Positions 43,910 through 54,723 are shown, counted from the first letter of the stretch. The stretch is DNA of 64,000 nucleotides from Sandaracinaceae bacterium (GCA_020633195.1 JACKEC010000015.1:806001-870000); one strand, 5' to 3'. Translations and numbers: made by a program. The notes: generated from the sequence alone by a model not told the origin.

Positions 43910-44367
43910 GCGCTCAGTCCCCCGTCGAAGGCGCGGATTCGTCCACGACGTGGCGGGAAGCGGTCACCGCCGAGCCGGGGGTGAGGGGGGCGCGCGACGC
44001 ATCTCCGAGGAGCCAGGCGCACCCGCGAAACAGAGACCTCGTCGTCCGTGATGAGATGACATGAGGCACCGGCCGCCAGCCTAGCGAAGCGCGGGCGCAG
44101 AAGGAACCGCGTGCCACCCGGCGGGGCAGAGCACCCAGGCTTCCGCCCCATTCGCTCGACGTCGCCGCGAAGCCAAGACACCAGACTTGGAAGAAGCGCC
44201 AGCGCCCTTGGTCACGTCGACCGTCGTCGCGAAGGTGCTCGGCCGACTCTGGACCGTTGCGATCGTGTTCATGGGGGTGGGAGTCCTTCGGCGGCCACAG
44301 CGGCGCGAGCGACAGTGATGGGGGCTGTCGAGATCGGCGACGGCCAACCGCCGCGTCACCGGCCGCC
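43910..44367. other. Gap between the TetR and XRE genes
   Basis: 458 bases upstream of TetR. Apart from the doubtful 63-codon ORF at 44081-44272 I see no convincing gene, repeat or RNA here. Confidence 0.4.
44081..44272 (-). CDS. Possible small basic protein downstream of the XRE gene
   Basis: 63 codons from ATG 44272, with AAGGAC about 11 bases upstream as a weak RBS. The product is rich in Ser/Ala/Arg with a SRRRRANG stretch and WVLCPAGW near the end; no family is recognised. It follows the XRE gene on the same strand. It may be spurious. Confidence 0.25.
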   Translation of the reverse strand: MNTIATVQSRPSTFATTVDVTKGAGASSKSGVLASRRRRANGAEAWVLCPAGWHAVPSAPALR

Positions 44368-44757
44368 TCAGGGCACCTTCTTCGTCCGCCGGCGCCGGAC
44401 TCGCGTCGTCGACGTCCTCTTCTTCGCGGGCTTCACGGTCCCAGTAGGGCCGGGAAAGATCCTCGTCGACAGAGCGGGCGACTCCGACCGTCCGCTTGTC
44501 AGCATTCTCAACACGGCCTCGAGCTCATCGACCGAACTCTTCGCCGTCAGGGCGATCACCCGATGCCGGAGACCGCCATCGGGGTCGATGAGCAGGTCGA
44601 CGAGCTCCGCCTCGAGCGCCTCGGCGATCGCTTCGAGCAGGCCCGTGGTCGGTACCTGTAGATCACGTTCGAGCCGTGAGAGGTAGCCGACCGAGACACC
44701 GGACCGACGTGATAGCTCCCGGAGCGAGATCCCCGCCGCTTCACGCAACTCGCTCAT
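44368..44757 (-). CDS. XRE family helix-turn-helix regulator
   Basis: 129 residues from ATG 44757. The HTH_3 domain covers residues 1-60 (ISLRELSRRSGVSVGYLSRLE, then TGLLEAIAEALEAELVDLL). The C-terminal 45 residues are basic (KPAKKRTSTTRVRRRRTKK). It is divergent from the HTH/excisionase and integrase genes, as in phage or ICE repressor modules, so it may control excision of this element. Earlier in-frame codons to 45069 are non-conserved. Confidence 0.8.
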   Translation of the reverse strand: MSELREAAGISLRELSRRSGVSVGYLSRLERDLQVPTTGLLEAIAEALEAELVDLLIDPDGGLRHRVIALTAKSSVDELEAVLRMLTSGRSESPALSTRIFPGPTGTVKPAKKRTSTTRVRRRRTKKVP

Positions 44758-44782
44758 GCGCCGTCCGATCGAGGGCCCGGCC

Positions 44783-44811
44783 TTGACCTCGCTCGCGACC
44801 CCGTGTTTATT
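44783..44811 (+). promoter_or_regulatory. Candidate rightward promoter for the HTH/integrase genes
   Basis: TTGACC (44783-44788) and TTTATT (44806-44811) spaced by 17 bases, an AT-rich island in GC-rich DNA. An in-frame ATG at 44822 lies about ten bases after the -10, which would give a leaderless transcript. The XRE start is 26 bases to the left, so the repressor could act here. Confidence 0.4.
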
Positions 44812-44821
44812 ATCGACAACG

Positions 44822-45232
44822 ATGTCTCGATCCTCCTCCTCGCACTCTACCCGACACTGCACGGGGCGGATCTTCCCTCTGCCTCCGTCACTCCTCCTGA
44901 CCGGTCGTCCAGCGAGACGTCGAACGACGCGCGGACGAACCACGCGGCGCACGACACGGGAGCGCAAGCTCGACGAGGTCGTCGTCCGAAAGAGAGCAGC
45001 TCTGCCGCTCGATGGCGACCAGCTCGGGCTCGGGCTCGGCGTGAGTCGCACGTGGATCGCGCAACGCATAGCTCCGTCCTTCCAGCCCCAAAGGAGAGGG
45101 CCGGCCCTCTACCTCTGGGCCGACGTCATCGAACAATTGAAGGCGCCGCCGATCGCGTCCGATCCGGCTCGGAGTGGGCCCTATCCGACCCGGCCGCGCG
45201 TAGGGTCCGCCCGAACCACATGGCAAGGCGCG
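44822..45232 (+). other. In-frame region upstream of the excisionase-like start, with a second HTH-like motif
   Basis: The frame of the next feature is open back to 44756, with an ATG at 44822. Its first 50 codons are low-complexity Ser/Arg. Codons for LGLGVSRTWIAQRIAPSF followed by LYLWADVIEQL (about 45030-45150) look like an HTH_17-type winged helix. Either the protein starts here and has two HTH units, or this is the remnant of a separate gene. Confidence 0.35.
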
Positions 45233-45541
45233 ATGGCTGAGTCCTCCTTGCTGCTCTCGCGCGAGGACGCGGCGGCGTTCGTCGGCGTGAGCCTCAAGAC
45301 GTTCCAGCGCCACGTCGCGCCGGCGCTGTCCCGTGTTCCGATCGGAACTCGCGTACTCTACGACCGAAGGGATCTCCTCGAATGGCTCGACAGCAGCAAG
45401 GTTGGACCCTCCACCGCGACCGCCGCACGGGGAGCTACACGGTCCGCTTTCGGCACGCGGGTGTCCGCCATCACCGATCGACGGGGCACCGAGATCGCCG
45501 AGAGGCTCAGGCGGTCGCGACGCGAATCTTCGAAGAAGTGA
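45233..45541 (+). CDS. Excisionase-like helix-turn-helix protein
   Basis: 102 residues from ATG 45233, with AAGG five bases before it. Residues 7-58 are a MerR/excisionase-type HTH (SREDAAAFVGVSLKTFQRHV, ending YDRRDLLEWLDSSK). The HTH ends just where the integrase begins; the remaining 44 codons overlap the integrase by 160 bases in another frame and may be unimportant. It probably helps direct excision of the element or regulates int. Confidence 0.6.
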   Translation: MAESSLLLSREDAAAFVGVSLKTFQRHVAPALSRVPIGTRVLYDRRDLLEWLDSSKVGPSTATAARGATRSAFGTRVSAITDRRGTEIAERLRRSRRESSKK

Positions 45542-46590
45542 CGACCGGTCGCTCGAGGACGAGCGGCAGCAGCAGTCTCCCGGGGATCGAGCTCGAGTCG
45601 ATCCTGGGGGCCTGGCTCGCGGCGATGGAGCGCGAGCGAAGGGCTTCGACGTTCGAGCTGTGGAGCACGTACGCCGAGGCGCACTGGGTCGAGTTCTTCC
45701 GGGACGCCAGCGCCCTCGTCGACGAGGCGACGCTGCACCGCTACGTCGCGCGCCGCCTCGAGGTGGTGACGGCGTCGACGGTCCGCAAGGAGTGCAGCGC
45801 GCTACAAACGTTGCTCTCGTGGATGGCGCGCCCCGACGTGGGTCTCCTGGCCGAAGCACCGACGGTTCCGCGTCCCCCGAAGGGCGCTCAGGGGCAGCGG
45901 GCACAGGCGCGACAGCGGGTCGATCTCGGCGCCGAGCAGGTAGAGGCGATCCTCGCCCAGCTGCCCGAGGCGCTGCGCAGCGGTCAGGCCTGCCGGGCGT
46001 TCTTCACCGTGATGTGGGAGACGGGGCTGCGACGCGGCACGCTGCTCGGCCTCGAGGCTCCGCACGACTATCGGGTGGGCGCCTCGGAGCTGGTCCTGCG
46101 CGCCGACAACGACAAAGTGCGCTACGAACGGGTGCTGCCGCTGACCGACCGTGCTCGCGCCGCGCTCGACGCGGTTTGCCCTTCGGCGGGACGGCTCTTC
46201 GCCGACGCCGACCACCGCTATCAGCTCCGGAAGGCCGCGCTCGCGGCGGGGCTGCCCGCGCACCTGGCCAAGTACGTCTCGAACCACGACTTCCGGCACG
46301 CGCGCACGACCGACTTGCTGGACAAGGGCGGCTCGCTGACGGGCGTGGCCTTCCTCGTCGGGCACAGGCAGGTGACGACGACCAACCGCTACGCGCACGC
46401 GAGCGCCAAGGCCGCGCGAGAGGTCTTGGGCCTTTCGGGACACCGGCTGGGACACCAGCCTGCGATCGAGGCCCCAGAGACGACAAAACCCGCCGGGGTG
46501 GCGGGTGTCGATTTGTTCACGATCTCAGAGCTTTGCGGAAGAGAGGACTCGAACCTCCACAGGGTTTCCCCCACTAGATCCTTAGTCTAG
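45382..46590 (+). CDS. Tyrosine-type site-specific integrase
   Basis: 402 residues. The N-terminal Arm-DNA-binding part begins GWTLHRDRRTGSYTVRF; the core-binding domain is about residues 70-170. Catalytic residues are visible: Arg in ETGLRRGTLLGL near residue 216, HDFRH near residue 302, GHR near residue 329, and the nucleophile Tyr in TTNRYAHAS near residue 337. The gene points into tRNA-Leu; its last about 20 codons are antisense to the tRNA 3' part and the preceding codons to the tRNA terminator. So the true functional end is probably near residue 365, and the C-terminal tail depends on the attachment junction. Confidence 0.93.
   Translation: MARQQQGWTLHRDRRTGSYTVRFRHAGVRHHRSTGHRDRREAQAVATRIFEEVTTGRSRTSGSSSLPGIELESILGAWLAAMERERRASTFELWSTYAEAHWVEFFRDASALVDEATLHRYVARRLEVVTASTVRKECSALQTLLSWMARPDVGLLAEAPTVPRPPKGAQGQRAQARQRVDLGAEQVEAILAQLPEALRSGQACRAFFTVMWETGLRRGTLLGLEAPHDYRVGASELVLRADNDKVRYERVLPLTDRARAALDAVCPSAGRLFADADHRYQLRKAALAAGLPAHLAKYVSNHDFRHARTTDLLDKGGSLTGVAFLVGHRQVTTTNRYAHASAKAAREVLGLSGHRLGHQPAIEAPETTKPAGVAGVDLFTISELCGREDSNLHRVSPTRSLV
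46484..46506 (-). terminator. Intrinsic terminator of tRNA-Leu
   Basis: On the minus strand: ACCCGCC, 5-base loop, GGCGGGT, then TTTT. It lies 28 bases beyond the tRNA 3' end. A 7-base GC stem with a T-run is a standard rho-independent terminator. The integrase reading frame crosses it on the other strand. Confidence 0.75.
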
Positions 46591-46617
46591 CGCGTCTGCC
46601 AGTTCCGCCACTTCCGC
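46534..46617 (-). tRNA. tRNA-Leu, anticodon AAG
   Basis: 84 nt class II tRNA. The acceptor arm pairs 46617-46611 with 46541-46535. The anticodon stem CTAGA/TCTAG encloses the loop CTAAGGA, so positions 34-36 read AAG (46583-46581). A long variable arm (GGG-loop-CCC), T-loop TTCGAGT and discriminator A are present; CCA is not encoded. A first anticodon base A would need deamination to inosine and is unusual for bacterial leucine tRNAs, which normally have GAG here. The 3' half is the probable attachment site for the neighbouring integrase. Confidence 0.9.
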
Positions 46618-46652
46618 GTGGGCGCGCCAAATTAGCCGGGCCGGGGTCGAAG

Positions 46653-47036
46653 TCAAGGAGTCTCGTCGCGGTCGGGGCGAGTCGCCCACCAGGCCCAGGC
46701 GATGAGGAGGGCTTGGACGGGGAGACGTAGCCAAAGTCCCCACGCGGGGGCGTCGTAGGTGCCGGGCTCGGCGAGGGCCATGTGGAGGTTCGCGGGGAAG
46801 ACGGCGATGAGGAGGGCGATCAATCCCCAGCCGGCGAGGGCGCGGGTCTTGGGGACGAGGACGCCGATGCCCAGGGCGATCTCGGCGACGCCGCTGATCC
46901 AGACCATCGCGACGTGCCACGGGACGTACGGGGGCATGATCGAGACGTAGAAGGCCTGGTTCACGAAGTGGTTCACGCCCGCGGCGATGTAGAGGACGCC
47001 CATCACGGCGCGCAGGACGGTCTTGGCTCGACGCAT
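46653..47036 (-). CDS. DoxX-like membrane protein
   Basis: 127 residues from ATG 47036. Four membrane helices of the DoxX/DUF417-like type: VMGVLYIAAGVNHFVNQAFY at the start, ISGVAEIALGIGVL, GWGLIALLIAVFPANLHMAL, and a final helix with WAWWATRP. AAGVNHF and FPANLHMA are family marks. Physiological role unknown; related proteins support redox or quinone-linked processes in the membrane. Confidence 0.88.
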   Translation of the reverse strand: MRRAKTVLRAVMGVLYIAAGVNHFVNQAFYVSIMPPYVPWHVAMVWISGVAEIALGIGVLVPKTRALAGWGLIALLIAVFPANLHMALAEPGTYDAPAWGLWLRLPVQALLIAWAWWATRPDRDETP

Positions 47037-47191
47037 GCCCGAGCCTACGCGCCAAGCCGCTGACAGGTTCGACGGAGCTGTCGGACAAGTCTGGCGAAGG
47101 CCGGTTTTTCCGGCGGATCGGGACGCTCGTCGCGCGTGGCACGCGCCTTGGGAAGGGGGCTCGGAGACGAACCCCAACCGAGGTGGACGAG

Positions 47192-47617
47192 ATGAACGAC
47201 AAGATCGGGAAGCTGAGCGCGCACTGGGTATGGCTCTTCGCGTTGGGCGCGGTGGTGCTGGGAATCGGGGCCGCCTACGCGACGGCCGGGCTCGGGCCCA
47301 AGGTGTCGAGCGCGGCCTACTTCGGGGTGTTCCTCGCGGCCAGCTTCGCGGCCACGGCGCTCACGAAGGCGAAGGCGGCGCTGAGCCTGGCGGCGTTCCT
47401 CTTGGCGTCGCTGGCCAGCGCGGCGACGTACTACCTGATCGCGATGCAGGCGGTCGCCGACGCGACGGGCGCGCTCGGGGCGGCCGAGGCGGGCGGGATG
47501 CTCGGCGCCGCGCTCGGGATCTTCGTGGCGGTGATCACGTTCTTCGTGAGCGCGGCCGGCGGGGTCAGCGGGGCCCTCGCGGGGCTCCGCGCGCGCAAGC
47601 AGCTCGCGGCGCTCTGA
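47192..47617 (+). CDS. Small four-helix membrane protein
   Basis: 141 residues from ATG 47192 with a GAGG about eight bases upstream; GTG 47183 is an alternative. Four hydrophobic helices separated by short turns, Ala/Gly-rich throughout, and a basic C-terminus (LRARKQLAAL). No family recognised. The gap to the convergent lipoprotein is only 3 bases. Confidence 0.7.
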   Translation: MNDKIGKLSAHWVWLFALGAVVLGIGAAYATAGLGPKVSSAAYFGVFLAASFAATALTKAKAALSLAAFLLASLASAATYYLIAMQAVADATGALGAAEAGGMLGAALGIFVAVITFFVSAAGGVSGALAGLRARKQLAAL

Positions 47618-47620
47618 TCC

Positions 47621-47965
47621 TCACGGGCACGGCTGGCCCGCCTGGACGCACGCGCCCCCTCCGCAATCCATCGGGGGGGCGACGTTGCACTCGTAGCCGG
47701 TGGCGAGCTCGCACTCCTCGAGGCGGCCGCCCACGCAGCACGGGTACGGGCAAGGGCCGTTGACGCAGGTGAGGCCGCCGAAGCAGGTCTCCCGCACGCA
47801 CTCGGGGCCCGCGCCGGTCGGCGCCTCGGGGCCGCACCCGGCGTCGCGCAGGGCGCGCCCCGAGTCCATGCCGCCTCCCCCGGGCCCTGCGTCGTCGCTG
47901 CCAGGCGTCGAGCCGCCACACCCGAGGACGAGCGCGGCGACGAGGAACAGGTGCGAGCTCCGCAT
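47621..47965 (-). CDS. Cys-rich small lipoprotein
   Basis: 114 residues. Clear lipobox LVLGC near residue 16, a Gly/Asp-rich linker, then a Cys-rich domain with 12 Cys (including CVRETCFGGLTCVNGPCPYPCC). The pattern fits disulfide-stabilised surface domains common in myxobacteria. Function unknown. Confidence 0.75.
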   Translation of the reverse strand: MRSSHLFLVAALVLGCGGSTPGSDDAGPGGGGMDSGRALRDAGCGPEAPTGAGPECVRETCFGGLTCVNGPCPYPCCVGGRLEECELATGYECNVAPPMDCGGGACVQAGQPCP

Positions 47966-48021
47966 GACGCGGTGAGCATCGTCGAGGACGCGGGCGCTGT
48001 CGACGCTATGCTCCGGGCCGC

Positions 48022-50325
48022 ATGGCCGCGGTCGGTCCCTACGAGCTGCGCGAGCCCATCGGCGAGGGAGGGATGGCGCAGGTGTTCCGCGCCGTCGGCC
48101 CCGAGTCGGAGGAGGTCGCGGTGAAGGTGCTCCGCGGAGGCGCGGACGCGTCCCCGGAGCAGCTCGCGCGCTTCGAACGGGAGATCCGGATCGCGGAGGG
48201 GATCGATCACCCGCACCTCATCCGGGTGATCGACCACGGGGTCGACGAGGCGCTCGGGCCCTGGCTCGCGATGCCGCTTGTCCGCGGGATGACGCTGCGC
48301 GATCTGTATGCACGCAAGTCGCTCTGCCCCGAGGCGGCGGTGCTGCTGCTCGCGCCGCTCGCGGAGGCGCTCGCGGAGCTGCATTCGCGCGGGCTGGTGC
48401 ACCGCGACGTGAAGCCCGAGAACCTGATGGTCAGCCCGCTCGGCGACGTGACGCTGGTGGACCTGGGGCTGGCGCTGGCCGAGACGGACACGCGCCACAC
48501 GCGCGAGGGCGAGGTGGCGGGCTCGGTGCCGTACATGGCGCCCGAGCGCATCGAGGGGCGCGACGTGGATCCGAGCGCGGACGTGTGGGCGTTCGCGGTG
48601 ATGCTCTACGAGCTGGTGGTCGGCCGGCGGCCGTTCGAGCGGGCGCGCGCGGGCGAGGAGGTGGCGGCGATCCTGGCGGGGACGTTCACGCCGCTCGCGG
48701 AGGCGGATCGGCGGGTCGGCGCGGACCTCGACTGGATGGTGAGCGTCTGCCTGGCGCGCGAGCCGTGGAAGCGGCCCAAGGACGGGACGGCGCTCCTCGA
48801 GCGGATGCGGCCGCTGATCTACGGGGCCCGCGACGACGCGCGCGAGCTGCGGGTGTCGGTGCTCAGCGACGCGGACGGGTTCGCGCGGCGCGTCGCGCCC
48901 CGCGTGGTGGAGGAGCTTCGCGCGAAGGCGCGGCAGCTGCTCGGGGCCGGTGACGCGCTCGAGGCGATCCGGCAGCTCGATCGCGCGCTGGCCTACGCGC
49001 CCGACGACGAGGAGACGCTCGCGCTCGTCGAGCACGCGTCGAGCGGCGAGCCCTACGAGGTGGTCGCGGAGCCGGCGGTGGTCACGTCGACGCAGCCAGC
49101 GCGCCGACCGGGCTGGCGGGTCTGGGGCGCGGCGGCGGTGGTGCTCGCGGTGGCCGGGGCGGCGGGGACCTACGCGCTCCTCGGGCCGGACGACGCGGCT
49201 ACGCCGGAGCCGACGCCGGAGCCGCCCGCCGAGGTAGTGGAGGCGACCCCGCCGGCGACGGACGCGGGCGCGGCGGAGCCGCCGGTGACGCGGCTCGACT
49301 ACCACCCGATCCCGCCCGACCTGCTGCGCAACGACGACCCGCCCGCGCTCGACGACGTGGCCGCGCCGGCGGGCGCGCCGCTGGTGGAGGGCAACGCGGT
49401 CGCGGGCGATCCGGAGGGGGAGCTCGCGGCGGCGATCCGCGCGCTCGAGGACGACCCGGACGACACCCACGAGCAGGTCCGGCGCGCGTTCGCGCTGCTC
49501 GCGCTCGGTCGCACCGAGGAGGGGCTCCGCGCGATCACCGCGCTCGCCGCCGCGCACCCCGACGTGCCCGAGGCGCTGACCGCGTCCGGCTACGTGGCGC
49601 TGCGCCGCGGGCGCTTCGACGAGGCGGACGCGCTGTTCTCGCGCGCGATCGAGGTGGACGATCACTTCGAGGAGGCGCTGCGCCACCGCGGGGTGCTGCG
49701 GGTGCGCCGCGGGCAGACGCGCGACGGCTACGTGGACCTGCAGCGGGTGCTGGCGATCGATCCGGACAACCTCAACGCGCTCGCGGAGATGACGGAGGTC
49801 TACCAGCGCGCGCACCGCCCGCTCGACGCGGTGCCGTTCCTGCGCCGCATCGTGGCGGGCCACCCGCGCCACGCGACGGGGTGGGTGTCGCTCGGGATCG
49901 CGCTGTCGTCGTCGCGCGATCCGGACGACATCGAGGAGGCGATCGCGGCGACGGAGCGCGGGCTCGAGCTGTCGCCGACGCACGTCCAGGGGCTCACGCT
50001 GCGCTGCACGCTGCTCAGCCAGCACGAGCGCGCGGGGGTGGTGCCGGCGTGCACGGAGGCGATCCGGGTGACGCCGAACAACCCGGAGCTGTTCATGGCC
50101 CGGGCGGTCCAGCTCGCGCGCGAGGACCAGATGGCGCCGGCGCTCGCGGACGCGGATCGCGCGGTGGAGCTCGCGCCCGGCGTGGCGCGGATGTACTCGA
50201 ACCGGGCGATCCTGCGCGGCCGCTCGGGCGACCTCGACGGCGCGTACTCGGACCTGCGCGTCGCCTGCCGACTCGGGCACGAGGCCTCGTGCGCGCGGCT
50301 CCAGTCCGACGGTGTCGCGCCGTGA
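48022..50325 (+). CDS. Ser/Thr protein kinase with transmembrane segment and extracytoplasmic TPR domain
   Basis: 767 residues. Kinase domain about 6-265: GEGGMAQVF P-loop, VAVKVL lysine, HRDVKPEN catalytic loop, and DLG in place of DFG (LVDLGLAL), then PYMAPE. After a Pro/Ala-rich stretch a membrane helix about residues 370-392 (WGAAAVVLAVAGAAGTYALL) separates it from about six TPR units, residues about 470-760. This is a classical myxobacterial receptor-kinase layout. The changed DFG may alter metal binding, but all other catalytic residues are intact. Confidence 0.93.
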   Translation: MAAVGPYELREPIGEGGMAQVFRAVGPESEEVAVKVLRGGADASPEQLARFEREIRIAEGIDHPHLIRVIDHGVDEALGPWLAMPLVRGMTLRDLYARKSLCPEAAVLLLAPLAEALAELHSRGLVHRDVKPENLMVSPLGDVTLVDLGLALAETDTRHTREGEVAGSVPYMAPERIEGRDVDPSADVWAFAVMLYELVVGRRPFERARAGEEVAAILAGTFTPLAEADRRVGADLDWMVSVCLAREPWKRPKDGTALLERMRPLIYGARDDARELRVSVLSDADGFARRVAPRVVEELRAKARQLLGAGDALEAIRQLDRALAYAPDDEETLALVEHASSGEPYEVVAEPAVVTSTQPARRPGWRVWGAAAVVLAVAGAAGTYALLGPDDAATPEPTPEPPAEVVEATPPATDAGAAEPPVTRLDYHPIPPDLLRNDDPPALDDVAAPAGAPLVEGNAVAGDPEGELAAAIRALEDDPDDTHEQVRRAFALLALGRTEEGLRAITALAAAHPDVPEALTASGYVALRRGRFDEADALFSRAIEVDDHFEEALRHRGVLRVRRGQTRDGYVDLQRVLAIDPDNLNALAEMTEVYQRAHRPLDAVPFLRRIVAGHPRHATGWVSLGIALSSSRDPDDIEEAIAATERGLELSPTHVQGLTLRCTLLSQHERAGVVPACTEAIRVTPNNPELFMARAVQLAREDQMAPALADADRAVELAPGVARMYSNRAILRGRSGDLDGAYSDLRVACRLGHEASCARLQSDGVAP

Positions 50326-50375
50326 CTTGCGGTGAGGCGGATCGCTTGGGGTGAGGCGGGTGCGGAGGTCGTGGA

Positions 50376-50638
50376 ATTTCACGCAGAGATCGCGAAGGAG
50401 CAAAGAGGGGGTCGGGCGGCGCGTCGCGATCGTCGATTCGGGATGCGATCGCCGAGGCGATCGGCACCCGCTTCTCCGTCCCCTAGAAAATCCCTTTGCG
50501 CTCCTTTGCTCCTTCGCGCCCTCCTGAGGAAATGACGAAAATGTCGTTCGCGCGTAGCGCGATTTTCGTCATTTCCGAAGCCGGGGGGGAGCTCGAGGGG
50601 GGATCCCCCCTCGAACTCGAGAGCTTTGCGTGAAATTG
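50376..50638. repeat. Nested palindromic, REP-like element
   Basis: Non-coding stretch between the two genes (gap 50326-50684). Outer arms AATTTCACGCA (50376-50386) and TGCGTGAAATT (50628-50638); a second pair GCGAAGGAGCAAAG (50392-50405) and CTTTGCTCCTTCGC (50505-50518); a third pair of 15 bases at 50528-50542 and 50562-50576 around a 19-base loop; and a perfect 22-base palindrome at 50593-50614 centred on GGATCC. The outer motif resembles the dispersed TTTGCGTGAAA family seen in several bacterial phyla. Confidence 0.8.
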
Positions 50639-50684
50639 CCCTCCGCCGAGGGCGCCCACGCCGCCAGAGGTATCCTCCGGGCCG

Positions 50685-52372
<1,688 letters not shown>

Positions 52373-52385
<13 letters not shown>

Positions 52386-53005
52386 ACGGCGTCGAGGTAC
52401 GCGACGATGTCGTCCGACTCGTACATCTCGGCGCCGGTGTTCGGGTCGACGAAGTAGGGCACCTGCGCCTTGCCGCCCCGCTCGCGCAGCTCGGGGCGGC
52501 GGCGGCCGCGGTAGGGGACGTTGCGCACCTCGAACGCGAGGTCGAGCTCGCTCAGGCGCTCGCGCACCTTGCGGCAGTAGGGGCAGCCCTCGGACTGGTA
52601 GAGCACGAGCCGCTCGCGCGGCTGCATGCGATCGCCGTAGCGGGTGCGCAGGCCGCGCGGTCGGATCGCGCTCGCGACGATGGAGCCGACGGTGTCGAGC
52701 CGCGCGGTGAGGCGATGCGAGTGCGGCCGGCCCGCCCCGTACGTGTCGTGGAGGTAGTCGAGGATCGCCTCGGACTCCTTCATCGACACGCCGGTGTTCG
52801 GATCGACGAGGTGCGGGTACGACTTGCGGCCGCCCCAGTCGGGGGTGTCGCGTCGATGGCCCGAGCCGCGCGCGGCGGGGTGGCAGACCCAGTCGAGGTC
52901 GAGCTCGCTGAGCGCCTCGCGCACCTTGCGGCAGTAAGGGCAGCCTTCGAAGTCCCAGAGCTCGAGGAGCTGCTCGGGCTGCCGACGCGCGCCGCCGTGA
53001 CGCAC
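52373..53005 (-). CDS. Tandem glutaredoxin-like (GST_N) protein
   Basis: 210 residues from GTG 53005; the start is uncertain, since the frame is open upstream into the kinase 3' end. Two thioredoxin-fold domains, each with CPYCRKVR: LWDFEGCPYCRKVREALSEL near residue 22 and LYQSEGCPYCRKVRERLSEL near residue 145. Each also has the cis-Pro region VDPNTGV or VDPNTGAEMYESDDI. A predicted redox protein, probably glutathione-linked. It overlaps the activator gene by 13 bases (convergent) and follows the kinase gene on the same strand. Confidence 0.88.
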
Positions 53006-53067
53006 GTGGCGCCCCCGGCCGAAGCGGAGGATCGTGACCGCGTTGGACCAGACGTCGTTCGGGGACT

Positions 53068-54258
<1,191 letters not shown>

Positions 54259-54297
54259 CGACCGAGGATACCAGCCCTCGGTCCGATCCTAGCGGAA

Positions 54298-54720
54298 TCA
54301 ATCGATGGACAGGACGGTCCCGAGCCGGGCCAGGAGGGGCAGCCCCGCGGGCAGCCCGTAGATCCGCAGCCGGCCCTCCCGGAGGGCCCGGGCCATCGTC
54401 CGGTTCACCTCGCCCTTGGGATCGGGGAGCCCGAAGGGGCCGTTCTCCATCCGGGACAGATCGGCGATGAGCTCCCAGGACCCTCGGACCGTCACGTCGG
54501 GGATGCCGACGATGCCGTCGTAGACGATCGCGCGCCGGTCACCGAAGGCCATGGTGAGCGCCACGTCGGCGTCCTCCGCGACGATCGCGACCCGGCCCCC
54601 GAGGCGCTCGAAGGTGGCCAGCCGCTCGGGGTGGTCCTCGAGGTTCTGGCTCATCATCGTCGCCATCATGATGGCGAGGCCGTTGTCCGATGCGCCGGGG
54701 GCGAGCTCGACCGAGGCCAT
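54298..54720 (-). CDS. SCP2-like lipid-binding domain protein (short)
   Basis: 140 residues. The central strands GRVAIVAEDADVALTMAFGDRRAIVYDG and the helical region with SRMENGPFGLPD resemble the sterol-carrier-protein-2 fold, although identity to the textbook family is low. No signal peptide. It sits 3 bases from the next SCP2-like gene, which is probably cotranscribed with it. A role in lipid or acyl-chain handling is inferred only from the fold. Confidence 0.6.
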   Translation of the reverse strand: MASVELAPGASDNGLAIMMATMMSQNLEDHPERLATFERLGGRVAIVAEDADVALTMAFGDRRAIVYDGIVGIPDVTVRGSWELIADLSRMENGPFGLPDPKGEVNRTMARALREGRLRIYGLPAGLPLLARLGTVLSID

Positions 54721-54723
54721 CGA

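Noticed and set aside
46545..46590. Integrase C-terminal residues SNLHRVSPTRS as a protein motif
   Set aside because: These codons are the antisense of the tRNA-Leu 3' half, so they should not be used for homology or function.
47431..50403. Open frame of 990 codons on the minus strand
   Set aside because: Antisense to the membrane protein, lipoprotein and kinase-TPR genes, with low-complexity Arg/Glu/Ala sequence.
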